From Cladorrhinum sp. PSN259 (taxonomy: Eukaryota > Ascomycota > Sordariomycetes > Sordariales > Podosporaceae), in NCBI GenBank assembly GCA_033725935.1, contig MU867082.1, forward strand, positions 308,949 to 372,948: a stretch of 64,000 nucleotides of DNA, given 5' to 3'. The position numbers and the translations under genes are program-made. Positions within the stretch are counted from its first letter, which is position 1; every line of letters begins with the position of its first letter. Below are positions 20,960 to 33,100 of this stretch, one piece after another. The notes beneath the pieces are model-generated. The model did not search any database. It saw only the letters and a program-made list of their open reading frames with translations, and was not told where the DNA came from.

Positions 20960-23900
20960 ATGGCGGATGCTCAGCTTATGGAGGAACAGCTTCAGCAAAG
21001 CGTCATGCAGTCGGAGCGGGATGCTGAGCTCGCCGAAACCGGCGCTGAGGGGGACATTACCATGGCCGACGACAGCGCGGGAGGCTCTCAGAGCCAGATC
21101 GACGTCGGCAGCATAGTCGATGAACACTACGAGGACGCGGAGATGGACGAGGATGCAGAGGGCGAAGACGACGAAGAGGATGCGAACGGCGAACATGATG
21201 ACCACGACCACAGCGATTCGAACAGCAGCAACAGGTCCGAAGACGAAGACGAGGACGCGTTTGAGGAGGATGCTGAGGGCGAGGAGGACGAACAAGCAGT
21301 ATCAACTCGAGGTCGTCATAGGTCGCGGAGAAAGTCCGCTTCCTCAAATAATAGAAGAGACCATCAAGATATAGATGACGAGGAGGAAGATGAGGGCGTT
21401 GGCGCAGTAAAAATACGGCCAGGAGAGACCGACAACGAGTCTGATAGCAGTGACTCTGCAAGCTCAGCAAGTATCAGCGATAACGAGTCTGAAGACGGTG
21501 TTGGGGAGGAATGGGATGGTGCAGAAAATGACGACGGAGACGAAGACGGCTCTGAGAATGCTGATGAGGGTCATTGCATATTCTGTAAGCAAGATGAGGA
21601 GCATGACCCAGCAGAGGAGTTTGAGGTATACCTGGCTTGCACCAAGTGTGGGGATAACTGTGAGTTATTGGTCACTGCAGATGTTTGGATGTTTGGATAA
21701 ACTAACGTACCAAATAGCGCACCAACAATGTGCACGAGACCACAAAGCTTTGGACAGTCAAACCGCTCCCGAAAACTGGAAATGTCCTAAATGTGCAGAT
21801 GAAGAATCTGATTCAGAAGACGGGGACGAGCATGATGAGTTGGACGGGATAGTCGATGCCCACGCTGACCCATCTACACGCCGCGCCCATGCACCAAAGC
21901 TTGCCCGAGATCTGCTTCCCGCAGCCAGAGGCTCAGTCAAGCCAGACTCGCATTCGGTATTCAATCAACTGGTTGTTGACGACGATCCTCTGGACGGCTC
22001 ACGGATCTTGAGGAAACGTAAGACCTCCTCGATTGAACCTGATGAGCATGTCATGGCTCTTCGCAAGAGAAGGAGAGCCATGACGGATGAGCACAGCGTG
22101 GATGAGCACAGCGTGGATGATGCTGCTAGTATGCGAGAGGACTCAGCAAGACCAACATCACGGTCTCTGCGCATCAAGATATCGAATCCTCCCGCATCTA
22201 TCACGGAAAGATCACGTACCAGTATCGTTGTTAATATGCGCGTCAACTCCTCGGAACTACGCCAGATCTTGTCTCGCAAGCCTAGGGGGCCAAAGAACCG
22301 ATCAAGTAGGTCTGGCAGGTCTGGCCGATCCGGAAGGTCGGGAAGATCTGCTAGACGGCCATCAAGAAACGAATCGCGCGTATCTGCGGCGCTCGCGTTA
22401 CCAATCACAACTCCTTTCACCTCCACCAACTACTCGTCACCATTTTATTCGTTCTATGATAAGGAAACAGACGATTTGAAGGGTAAGCCGTACGGTGGAA
22501 TTCTCACAGAAGCGGAAGCGGACACCTCCAAGACCATGCCTACACCCGAGGACAGGCGACGGTTCGACGAGGCAAAGCAGAAAGCAGAAGAGGAATGGAA
22601 ACAACGACTGCTCAAATTACAAGCTTCGACCGAAGTGCCATCAAAGAAGTCCAAGAAGACTTCGGATCCAGCAAGCCAAATCGAATGCATCGACTTTGGC
22701 GGGTACGAAATCGAAACCTGGTACGCGGCGCCATATCCCGAAGAATACAGCAGGAATCGTGTGCTCTTCATCTGCGAGTTCTGTCTCAAATATATGAATT
22801 CGGATTACGTGACTTGGCGCCATAAACTCAAATGTCCAGCTAAGCACCCGCCAGGAGACGAGATTTACAGGCACGGATCAATATCAGTGTTTGAGGTCGA
22901 CGGTCGCAAGAACCCGGTTTACTGTCAGAACCTTTGTCTTTTGGCAAAGCTCTTCCTCGGTTCAAAAACTCTCTACTATGATGTTGAACCGTTTCTCTTT
23001 TATGTGCTCTGCGAGTACGACGAGTGGGGATATCACTTCGTGGGTTACTTCTCAAAGGAGAAACGGGCGAGCAGTCAGAACAACGTTTCGTGCATTTTGA
23101 CTTTGCCTATCCACCAGCGCAAGGGGTACGGTAATCTCCTCATTGATTTTTCCTATCTCTTGACGAGGGCGGAACAAAAGACTGGGTCTCCAGAGAAGCC
23201 TCTTTCGGATATGGGTCTGGTTTCTTACAGAAACTATTGGCGCTTGGTCATGTGCAAGTATTTGCTCGCGCATTGGAACACGGACAAATCTGAGCAGCCA
23301 AAGGGATTAAGCATCAGGAAGATTTCGGACGATACTGGCTTAACTCCAGATGATGTTGTCTCGGCTCTGGAGGGGCTCAGGTGTCTTGTCAGGGATCCTC
23401 AGACACAGCTTTACGCTTTTCGGGTTGACCTCCAGTACTGTCGCGAGTACGTAGCGGCCTGGGAGGCCAAGAAATATGTTCAGCTCAATCCGGCTGCTTT
23501 GACTTGGACGCCGTACGTGATGGGCAGGAGCAACGCGACTAACTTCGAGTTGGGCCCGGCGCTGAATGCCATTGCGCCGAGGGAAGAGGACGAAGAGAAG
23601 CCGGTGGTTGTAGGGGAGCAATTGGTCAATGGAACTGCCGGGAATGTCTCCTTCACGACAGACAAACCGGCCACTGAAGAAGGCGAAGGTGCCCCTCAAG
23701 GTGATGTCCCGACGATTATGGAGACAACTGAGTCACCTGACTCTTTTGAGACTGCCGAGCAGCAGCAAGATGCCTCGGAGCGCAAAGAATCTATTAACGG
23801 CGATATCAAACAAGAAGACCACCAACTCAATGGTATTCTCACCAACGGCATTTCTTCACATGGTAACCAACTTCCGCCTCCCCATTCTACCAACGGAGAC

Positions 23901-24446
23901 GACAGCAAAGATGATGGGGAAAGCGATTGGAAGTCACAATACGAAAACATCCCACCAACACGATTCCAGATCGTACCTGCGATTACTGGCTCTCGCAGAG
24001 CAGAAAGATCACACCATGCAACTGTAGGCGCTGGCGGTGCGCCGCCGAGAACTCCGGCAGTAAGGACGGCGAGTAGCAGATCTGGGGCGAGAAATAAACG
24101 GCCCAGCGGGGCTCGGAGGTCTACTGCTTCACGCCCCAGACCGAGGACGAGCAATAGTAACAGCAAGAGGAAGCCTGGAGGCACAGGCAGAGGACCTGGA
24201 CGCTGGCCGAAGGGTACAAAGAAGAGCGATTATGGGAACGCAGATAGTGGACCGGGTTTGCCGCCTGCTTGGGTTGCTGCGCAGGCTGCGAGGAGGGTAG
24301 GGGATTCGGTAGGCGGTAGTAATGGCAGTGTGAAGGGGAAGGGGAGTGAGGTTGGTGGTGATAGGGGTAAGGGAGGGGGTGGGGAGGAACAGCAAGTGCA
24401 GAAGGGCAAGGATGTGGATGTTTTGATGGCGAATGCGAATAGCTGA
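20960..24446 (+). CDS. SAS3: PHD-finger MYST histone acetyltransferase (SAS3/NuA3-like)
   Basis: Histone acetyltransferase of the MYST family, 1142 aa, probably the catalytic subunit of a NuA3-type complex acetylating H3. Exon 1 is 20960-21659 and exon 2 is 21718-24446; the intron splits the PHD finger (GDN-SHQQCARD). Domains: acidic low-complexity N-terminus (about 40-200), PHD finger (about 207-262, CIFCK...CTKCG...WKCPKC), a basic Arg/Ser stretch, then the MYST domain with CEFCLKYM zinc finger (about 584), C692 in NNVSC, the acetyl-CoA loop QRKGYGN (about 699) and E726 in GSPEKPLSD. The C-terminal tail is Arg/Gly/Lys-rich with an AT-hook-like GRGPGRWPKG. PHD plus MYST points to SAS3/MOZ-like rather than Esa1. 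A 15-nt tandem duplication encodes DEHSVDEHSVD. Confidence 0.93.
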
Positions 24447-26122
24447 AGGGCTGACGGGGAGGGCTGAATTACGGGTATACCATCGCAAGGGCGTTTGTTT
24501 ACTGATTGGTTTATCAGGAGGGTGGTCGGGTCCGTATTTTTGTTTGTTTCGAGGAATGGATGGTTGGAAGGGGAGGTGTTACCAGGAGTAGATTTTTTTT
24601 TCTGTCTTTCGAGGCTATTGAACCTTCAACATTACTTTACACGTTATGGATTTTGATGAAGTAAAGGCAGCTTTGATAAACCGGCGTTGATTTTGTAGCA
24701 TATATAATTATGGCGGATTCAGAGACAAGACGACAAAAATCAGATACGGGAGAGAACGACACCAATTAAGAGTTCTTGAACATTTGTTGGAAGCGAGAAT
24801 AATCGAATTAAAGAAAATTCTTTTTGGTCAAAACCCTTTTTTTTTTCTCTCTCTTAGAAGTCAGCGAATACGTCATCTCTTGAAGTGTTGAAGCACCACA
24901 GAACCCACAGGGACGCCTCATCGTGTTGCGCAGATACTACCTTGATTGGCTTAGCGTATGCGAATCTCTCTTCTGGAGAGACTTGGCGTTGTAAGCGCAA
25001 CTTGGTCGTCGATTCTGAAGATTTTTCGTCATGACAAAATGAATGGATAATTGCTTGAGGAGACTTGTTGAAGAATTCATCTCTGCTTTTATATGAATTT
25101 CCGAGTGGAGGAGGTTTTGGTTCAATGTCATGTTCTCGGTCCTCGGTCATTAAATTTAGATGGAGATGGCGCATGCTGGGGTCGGTCGTTGCGTGGGTAA
25201 TCATTGGGAATAAATTGGGAACCCACCTTTATTACCTTCATCATTAATTACTTTCGTAGCTTCTTCCCGGTTGGAAATGCGATTGGAAGAGGTTCATCTC
25301 GTGTTTCTTTCCAATACAAAGAGAACACCAGACACCAAAGAGAACCAGACAAGCAAGCTTCATGCAGATATACATAGTAGTTGTAGTACGTACGCGCTTG
25401 CAGCAGTACATCTAACAACAGGTTGATTGTGACCGAGAACCTTGGAACACACTCCCACAAGAAAGACAAAAAGCTGGAGGAACATTACACAGCAAAGCGA
25501 CCTCGACGAGCCGAGATTTCCTCCTCCTTTTTAAACGTCTTTCCCCCAAAACCGCCCCAAGTTCCAACCACTTTCTCACTCGGTCCCTCACACATACACG
25601 CCAACCTTTTTTACTTATCGGGATCCAGGGGCTGGCATTGCCGGGACCACCATCATCCCAAGGGGAAAAAAAAAAGTCTAATGCGCTGTTGCTGATAATA
25701 CCCTTATTTTTTCTTGCTTTTCAATTATTGCATTTTTCAAAAACCGGGGCATTGATCACATTCTCTTTTTTTAAATTTTTTTTTATTCAGTTGCAGGTAT
25801 CATACCGTAGTTCCCGTCGAGGTGGGCTGCGCGTCCCTCTGGATCCCTCTTTCAGAAGAGCTGCTGCTGCGGCCACTTGCTGGGAACTTCACACCTCTGC
25901 CAAGCTCCCGACGGCACCATCGACCCCGACCGAACGGGCGACACTACCCGCCTGGAACTTCCAAACAACCTTCAACCACCTCTCGAGCAAGCTTTCCTAT
26001 TCCTTTTCTTTCCGCGGCAAATAGTGGCGTTCCCCAACCCCATTTTCCACACGCCCATACCCATACCGCGGATTTCCGATTTCCTTTATTTTCTTTCATT
26101 TTAGAAGAGCGGCGCTTCCAAG
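24447..26122. other. 1.7 kb intergenic region upstream of epsin
   Basis: Holds the 3' flank of the SAS3-like gene and the promoter and pyrimidine-rich leader of the epsin gene. One minus-strand open frame (24854-25204) is listed separately as doubtful. No RNA gene recognised. Confidence 0.5.
24854..25204 (-). CDS. doubtful small hypothetical ORF, 116 aa
   Basis: ATG-initiated uninterrupted frame with mixed composition and no low-complexity bias, beginning MITHATTDPSMRHLHLNL and ending SRDDVFADF. I recognise no domain, signal peptide or membrane segment. The ATG has a weak context (C at -3). It may be an orphan gene or chance. Confidence 0.2.
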   Translation of the reverse strand: MITHATTDPSMRHLHLNLMTEDREHDIEPKPPPLGNSYKSRDEFFNKSPQAIIHSFCHDEKSSESTTKLRLQRQVSPEERFAYAKPIKVVSAQHDEASLWVLWCFNTSRDDVFADF

Positions 26123-28119
26123 ATGTCGAAAGTCATCCGGAGTGTCAAGAATGTCACCAAGGGCTATTCCAGCGTCCAGGTCAAGGTGCGCGAAGGTGGG
26201 TTTTTCTCGAACCGATTGCACGATTGCGGTCGCCTTGACGGAAGGAAGGTTTACTGACATTTTTGGGGATGCAGCGACAAGTAATGATCCATGGGGTCCG
26301 ACAGGAACGCAGATGAGCGAGATCGCTCAGTTGACGTATAACTCGTGAGTGGGACGGTGACGCCGGCGCCCGCCCTTCAAAACACAACGACGCATTGCTG
26401 ATTCCAACTTCCCCCCCAACACAGGTCGACCGAATTCTATGAGATAATGGACATGCTCGACAAGCGCCTCAATGACAAGGGCAAGAACTGGCGACACGTC
26501 CTCAAGGCCTTGAAGGTTATGGACTACTGTTTGCACGAGGGTTCGGAGCTGGTAGTGACATGGGCCAAGCAGAACGTATTCATCATTAGGACGTTGCGCG
26601 AGTTCATCTACATTGACGAGGATGGCAGGGATGTTGGACAGAATGGTGGGCATTCCGGAATAACAGATTGTTGGGAGTGATTACGTGGCTGACTCGAATC
26701 GCGCAAACAGTTCGTGTTGCGGCAAAGGAATTGACATCCCTAATCCAGGACGAGGAGAGATTGCGAGCGGAACGAACCGATAGGAGGACTTGGAAGTCCC
26801 GCGTCAATGGCCTCGAAGAGTACGCCCCTCAGCAGGGCCATTCCGCCCCTTCTCAACAACCCCGCCGCGAGAGACGACAGTTCACCGACGAGGAGGACGC
26901 CGAGTACAGACTGGCCATCGAAGCTAGCAAACACCAAGAGGAGGAGGACCGAAAAAAACGTGAGAGCCGGAACGTTGAGGATAATGACGACGATCTCGCA
27001 AAAGCAATCAAGCTGAGCAAGGAGGAGGAAGAGCGGCGGCGAAAGGAACTGGAGGCAGCCAATGCATCAGCATTGTTCGACGATACGCCCACTCAGACAC
27101 AACCGCCTCAGCTCACTGGGTTCAACCAGGGTTACCAGCAAGGAAGCGCCGTCGACTTCTTTGCCAACCCCATCGACCAGAACCAGCAGCTACAGATGCA
27201 ACCTACAGGTTATATGAATCCTGCTTACACCGGGTTCCAGCAGCAAGCAACTGGATATCAGAATGGTTACTCGAACGGGTATGCTCAACCGCAGCTCGAT
27301 CCATATGCCCAGCAGCAGTATGCTTTATTACAGCAGCAGCAGACCGCTTACCAGCAGCCCCAACCGACGGGTTATAATAACCCTTACCTTCAACCACAGC
27401 AGACTCAGCAGCCGCAGCAGCAGCAATTCCTCGCACCACAGATTCAGGAGCAGCCTACTGCTGCCCAATCAGGAAGCAACAACCCGTGGGCCAGCAATAA
27501 TAGCACAGGGTTGCAATCGCTTCAGCCTACGCCCACCGGTTCGAACAATCCGTTCGCTCAGAGGCCGTCCTCAGCATTCAAGGCGCCATCGATGCCGAGC
27601 CTCGGCAGCTTGCCGGAGCAGAAGACACTGTCGACGTTTAACAGCTTCAACTCGTCTTCGACCCCTTCGTTCCAGCAGCAGCAACAACAACAACAACAAC
27701 AGCAGCAGCAACAGCAGCAGCCACAAAGGGAGATGACAGAGCACGAAGCGAAGCTGAACGCCTTGTTGGCATCTGGAGATGGGCTGGATACGTTTGGCAA
27801 TACGGGTAACCTACGTATTCCAGCGCAGCATACGGCCCCTGGAGTGTTTGTAAACAGCGCTGGAGCCGGCTTGGGTAGGATGACGGCTGACGCTACGGGG
27901 AATAATCCTTTCTTGAGACAGCAGTTTACCGGCTTGCCGACCGTGAGCTATGGCGGTGCTGGTGGAAGCTTGGGTGTTCCTGGACAGCAGCAAATGCCGG
28001 CTGCTACTGGGCCTGCCGGGATGTATGGAGGTGGCGGTGGGGGGAACAACCCTTTTGCTGCGGGTGGGAGGCAGCAACAGCAGCAGGGTGGGGCTCAGGG
28101 GGATTTGATTCAGTTTTAG
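26123..28119 (+). CDS. ENT1: epsin (ENTH-domain endocytic adaptor)
   Basis: Endocytic clathrin adaptor, 590 aa, that binds PtdIns(4,5)P2 at the plasma membrane and ubiquitinated cargo. Exons: 26123-26195, 26275-26344, 26425-26645 and 26711-28119. The ENTH domain (about 1-140) starts MSKVIRSVKNVTKGYSSVQ and includes GKNWRHVLKALKVMDY. Two ubiquitin-interacting motifs follow (DAEYRLAIEASK near 185 and DDLAKAIKLSKEEE near 215). The rest is Gln/Asn/Pro-rich with several NPF or NPW EH-binding motifs and a Q16 run (27673-27720). It ends DLIQF, a clathrin-box-like tail. The order ENTH-UIM-UIM-NPF-clathrin box is that of yeast Ent1/Ent2. Three introns cluster in the ENTH region, as is usual in these fungi. 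Confidence 0.96.
27673..27720 (+). repeat. CAG/CAA polyglutamine tract in epsin
   Basis: Sixteen consecutive Gln codons of mixed CAG and CAA. The mix limits slippage compared with a pure CAG tract. Confidence 0.9.
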
Positions 28120-30107
28120 AGTGAGACTGTTGAAGGCGGCCAGAGAAAGACGAGGGAGATGTGATCAGAGGTTGTGGGTTATCCGAGGGAGACTGAATTA
28201 GACTAGTTCGGGATGTGAGAATGGAGGTGGTGGTGAAAAGGTGAGGATGAGTACAGAGAGAAATGGCAGGAAGAAAACTACAGAAAGGTTGGTTGGGGAA
28301 AGTGATTTTGTTATTTTCGTTTCTGCTGAGTGTGTGTTGTGTTGCTCGTTTCTAGGTATTTGTGGAAGAAAGTTAATTTAGGATGAAAAAAGGGAATGGC
28401 GAAAGTTTTTTCTGTTTCTGACTCTTGATGCTGGAAGCCAATCCGAGAAAACAAGGAGGAAGAGGATTAGGTATCGGAGGAAAGACTGAGGCCTTTTTTG
28501 TTTTTGGTTGTTGTTGTTGTCTTCTTCTTGTTTTGATCAATTTCTTGTTATATACTTTTTATCTTTTTTCAAATTTGGAGTTTTATTGTAAGGGCAAAGT
28601 TTGTTTAAATGGGGTTTTCTTTTTTATAACACTTTGATAGGAGAATTGGAAAAAAACCCAGGAAATGTTTTTGATATTTTCATTTAACATTCAGATGGAA
28701 TATCGAGTCCTCCTCGTTTGTTGTTACCGTTGTTGACGTTGTGTCTGTATGTTTATTTACACTGATCTCATGTAATGTGGGAAGTGAGCAGCAAACAGGT
28801 TGCGGTAACAGGTAGATAGAAAATGTGACGGTGTGAATGGAAGTGAATGACTATTGTAGGATTATATTGTAGGATGGACGTATATATTAACTGTGACTTC
28901 ATGAAAAGCTACATCGATGAGCCTGATCATCCGATCCGTCAACTTCTAATCTTCACACATTCTGCAGCGTGGCCTCAAAAGGAAGATAACGGACGAGTCG
29001 GAAGACATGACTGGAATGCTTCAGAAAGATTAATTGCTCTTCGAACAAGATGCAAACTCTATGAGGAGTGCAAAGCTTCCGGGCTCTCTAGGAATCTTAC
29101 ACGTCCATTTTGGGAAATGGGTCAGGGACCGGTGCCGATGACGATGAGACTTAAGGATGGTCCGACCTGCAGAAATGACTAATCTTCAGGAAACTGTCAC
29201 TCTGTATCGAGTGCTGCCTGGTATTTTTACTTTGGAGATGCTTGTTAATTGGGGCTTCGGCCGCAAGGCAGACTGCTTGAATTAATCAGCTTCGAGTCAA
29301 TAGCCAATCAGAAGAGGTAATTGAGACGAAGGACAAAAGCCACGCAGTCAGGTGACAGATCACTGTTTGCAAGAGATAAAGGCGGGCGACAATTTCCAAG
29401 TATAAAATGCTTGAGGAAGGGACCAAAATCCTGTATGAGAAAGAGCAGACCTCTTCTTCCTTCCTTCGTTTTGAGTGAGACCGTGAAAGATAGACCAATT
29501 GAGAGAAGCTTTGATCCTGTGCCTGTGGTCCGTGTGTCTTGTCAAGCTGCCAGTGTCCCCACCCGGCCACTCCCTTTTTGTGAGGGTCACGCACGCCCAC
29601 CTGGAAGAAGTGAGATTTGATTGGTCGTAGAGCCACAGCTACCCGGACCCACCCATCGGGCTTGCAAAGAGAAGCGAACACTGGCAAGCGGAACTTTGAA
29701 CTTTCGCGAAGCTGCCAACTTCCTTTCGCATCCATCGCGCCTACTTATCCTCAGACGGGGAAAAAAAGATCCCAACGTGCTGTCTTTTCCCAACAGCACA
29801 GGCAACAAGAGCAAGTCTTGCAAAGCTGCAGACTCACTCTCTTCTTACCGTCTTTGATGCAATTCTCCTTCCTTTTCTTCTTTCATTGTCCAGAAAGGAT
29901 CGGATTGTAAAAAAAAACTTGGGGGAAAACCAACAACGCGCGCAGGGCCCATTATTGTTGACCTTGTCTCGCGCCTTTTTTTGTACGATAATCCATCGAC
30001 ATCGACATCGCGAAGGCACTACATCACACCCCCACGCCATTCTAGCGACTTTTCTTTTCTAACTAACTCTTTATCCCGCCCGCAACTGCGACACACGATC
30101 CGCCATC
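28120..30107. other. 2 kb intergenic region between epsin and NUP145
   Basis: Epsin 3' flank, then the NUP145 promoter. A plus-strand open frame at 28847-29182 and a minus-strand frame at 29286-29735 have no recognisable features. No RNA gene or transposon seen. Confidence 0.5.
28847..29182 (+). CDS. doubtful small hypothetical ORF, 111 aa
   Basis: ATG-initiated frame beginning MTIVGLYCRMDVYINCDF with fairly even composition. No domain, signal peptide or membrane helix recognised. No splice or promoter support; it may be chance. Confidence 0.15.
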   Translation: MTIVGLYCRMDVYINCDFMKSYIDEPDHPIRQLLIFTHSAAWPQKEDNGRVGRHDWNASERLIALRTRCKLYEECKASGLSRNLTRPFWEMGQGPVPMTMRLKDGPTCRND

Positions 30108-33100
30108 ATGGCGTTCAGTGGTTTCGGCGGCGGCGGCGGCGGCGGCGGCGGCTTCGGCGCGAATAATAATACAACGTCAGGCTTCAGTGGGTTTGGCGCA
30201 GCATCAAACACAACTCCAGGTACGTCAACTCGAACTGCACCTTCGCAGATCGCAATCGCAAATCGTCGACCGGAACTAACATGTCACTCTATCCAGCATT
30301 TGGCACTGGTACGCCTGGCTTTGGTGCTACAAACAATGCTGGCACAACGGGAACTGGCCTGTTCGGCGGCGGTACCACTGGCGGCCCCGGCTTTGGCGCT
30401 ACGGCCAACACAACCGGGGGCGCGTTCGGGGGCGGCTTCGGAGCCAAGCCCGCGTTCGGCACGCCAACAACAACCGCCGGCAACACTGGCATGTTTGGGG
30501 GGACGACGACAACCACATCCGGGGGCACAGGCTTCGGCTTCGGCAACGCCAACAACACTACCACAACGCCATTCGGTGGCGGCGGCACATCTCTCTTCGG
30601 CGCGAAACCTGCGACGACGGGGGGCTTCGGCGCTGGAACAACAACGGGCTTTGGTGGTGCTTCGACTGGCAGTGGGTTGTTTGGTGGTGGAGCGACGACA
30701 GGAACTGGCTTCGGTGCCACTACCAATCCTGGCATTGGCACAAACATTGGTGATCCCCCAGGAACCGCGGTCGCTCAGTTCACCCCTTTTCAAGAGAAGG
30801 AGGCCAACAACATGAGCTGCTCCTATCAGAACTTACTGTTTATGGATGCGTACAAGAAGTGGTCGGCTGATGAGCTGAGATTAGTGGACTACAACCAAGG
30901 TCGCAAGACTGGTAGCCCAGGTGGCATTGGTGCATTCGGCGCATCTAATCTCGGAGGCACCACGGGCGGTTTCGGCGCTGGCACAACCACCACCGGGGGT
31001 TTTGGTGCAAACACGGGAACTTCGTTGTTTGGTGGCGGTCAAACTACCGGAACGGGGTTTGGAGGCAGCACTGCGCCAACATCCACCCCAGGTTTCGGCG
31101 GCGGTGGGCTTTTCGGCGCTAACAAGCCCGCAACTGCTGGCGTATTTGGCGGCACCACCGCTCAACCTGCAGCAACTGGCGGGCTGTTTGGCGGCGGCGG
31201 CGGCGGCGGCGGATTTGGCACAAACACCACTGCTGGCACTGGGGGTGGTTTTGGAACGACTGCTGCCAATACCGGAGCAAGTCTTTTCGGCAACACGGCG
31301 TCCAAGCCAGCGAATACATTCAGCTTCGGAAACACTGGCACAACCGGCTTCAGTAATACACCAACCACGAACCCTGCGTTCGGCACCAACCCGGCCACGA
31401 CCAACCCGGGCACCGGTGGTCTGTTTGGCAACACTGCAACCAACGCAACTGGCGGTGGTCTCTTTGGCAACCCTCAGCAACAGCAACAGCCAGCAACCAG
31501 TGGCTTTGGTGGTGGGTTCGGTAACACTACCCAGAACACAGGCACTACTGGCGGCATGTTTGGTAATACTGCGGCTAAGCCTGCTGGTGGTCTTTTCGGT
31601 GCCTCCACCACAACCGGTACTGGCACCACCGGCGGTCTCTTTGGCAACACTGCCGGTGCCGCAACCACTACTCCTTTCGGAGGTGCTGCCGCTGGTCAAC
31701 CCGCAGGTGGTGGTCTCTTCGGCACAAAGCCTGCCACTACCGGTGGTGGCCTCTTCGGCACTGGCGCAGCTACTGGTACCGGTGCTTTCGGAGGCCTGGG
31801 AGCCAATACCCAAGCTCAACAGCCAGCAACTGGTGGTCTATTTGGTGGTCTTGGCCAAAGCAATCAGCAGAAGCCTGGTGGTCTCTTTGGTGCTTCAACA
31901 GCAACGGGCGGTGGCATGTTTGGCAACACCCAAACCGCTCAACCACAGACGAATAGTATGTTCGGCGGTAGCCTTGGTCAACAACAACAACCTCAATATG
32001 GTCTAGGCAACTCTCTCCTCGGCGCGTCTCAAGGTCAGCAACAGGCTCCCCAGTCTTTCTCGACGAGCATCAATGACATCTCCGCCTATGGTGCTTCCAC
32101 TCTCTTCTCTGGGCTCCCTGATGACAGGGTCCAGAATCCTGGCCCCCTCGCAACCCCCTTGTCGGGCAAGCCCAAGGGGAAGAGTCGCTCCATCTTGCCC
32201 ATGTACAAGCTCAGTCCGGCGAATGCCTCACGCTTCGTTACTCCCCAGAAGAGAGGTTACGGATTCTCGGTTAGCGCCTATGGCTCTCCCGCTAGCCCGT
32301 CGAGCATCTCCAGCACTCCTGGTGGTCTTGGACAGAGTCTCTTGGCCGGCAGTTCCAACCGCGCTTTGAGCAAGAGCATCTCGGCAAGCAATCTGCGACG
32401 AAGCATCAACGTCGAGGACAGCATTTTGCAGCCAGGCGCTTTCTCGGCGAATTCTAGCATGCGTCTCCTTGGAAATTCCAACAATCATAAGAAGCTCGTT
32501 ATTAACAAGGACATGCGCAGCGACCTGTTCACGCCGCCCGCGCAAACCAAGCTCCAGGAAGATTCGAACGGCTCCCGAAAGCTTTCCAAGCGCGTGAGCT
32601 TCGAGACCCCCGGCGACGCTCCCAAGGGAGCAATTGCAGACGGCTCAAACAAAGATGGCCTTGGCTACGTCAAGCCTGCGCCAACCCCTGTCACCAACGG
32701 CAATAAGACCTCTTCGGCCAACAACACGCCTGAGATGGAGCAGGTCAAGGGCAAGGAGCTGACTGTTGTTCAGGAGGAAGAATCTCCCGCTGACGCCCAT
32801 ACTGAGAATAAGTCCGGCTCCAAGATTGAGCCTGGCGAGTATTGGATGGACCCCACTCCGGAGACAATCCGTGCCATGAACAGGATGCAGCGTCAGGCCG
32901 TGCCCAACTTTACTGTTGGCCGTGCCAATGTCGGCAGCGTCAGCTTCAAGGTCCCTGTTGACCTCAACAACATCAATATTGATGAGATCTTCGACAACAT
33001 TGTCGTCCTTGTGCCCCGGTCAGCCACCGTCTATCCAGTGCAGGCCAAGAAGCCCCCCGTTGGTAAGGGCTTGAACGTGCCAGCTCTCATCTCGCTCGAG

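Noticed and set aside
29286..29735. 149-codon minus-strand frame upstream of NUP145
   Set aside because: No recognisable motif and located in the promoter; likely chance.
30284..31819. Long antisense frames across the FG-repeat region of NUP145
   Set aside because: Repetitive GC-rich codons suppress stops on the opposite strand; these are shadows of the repeat region.
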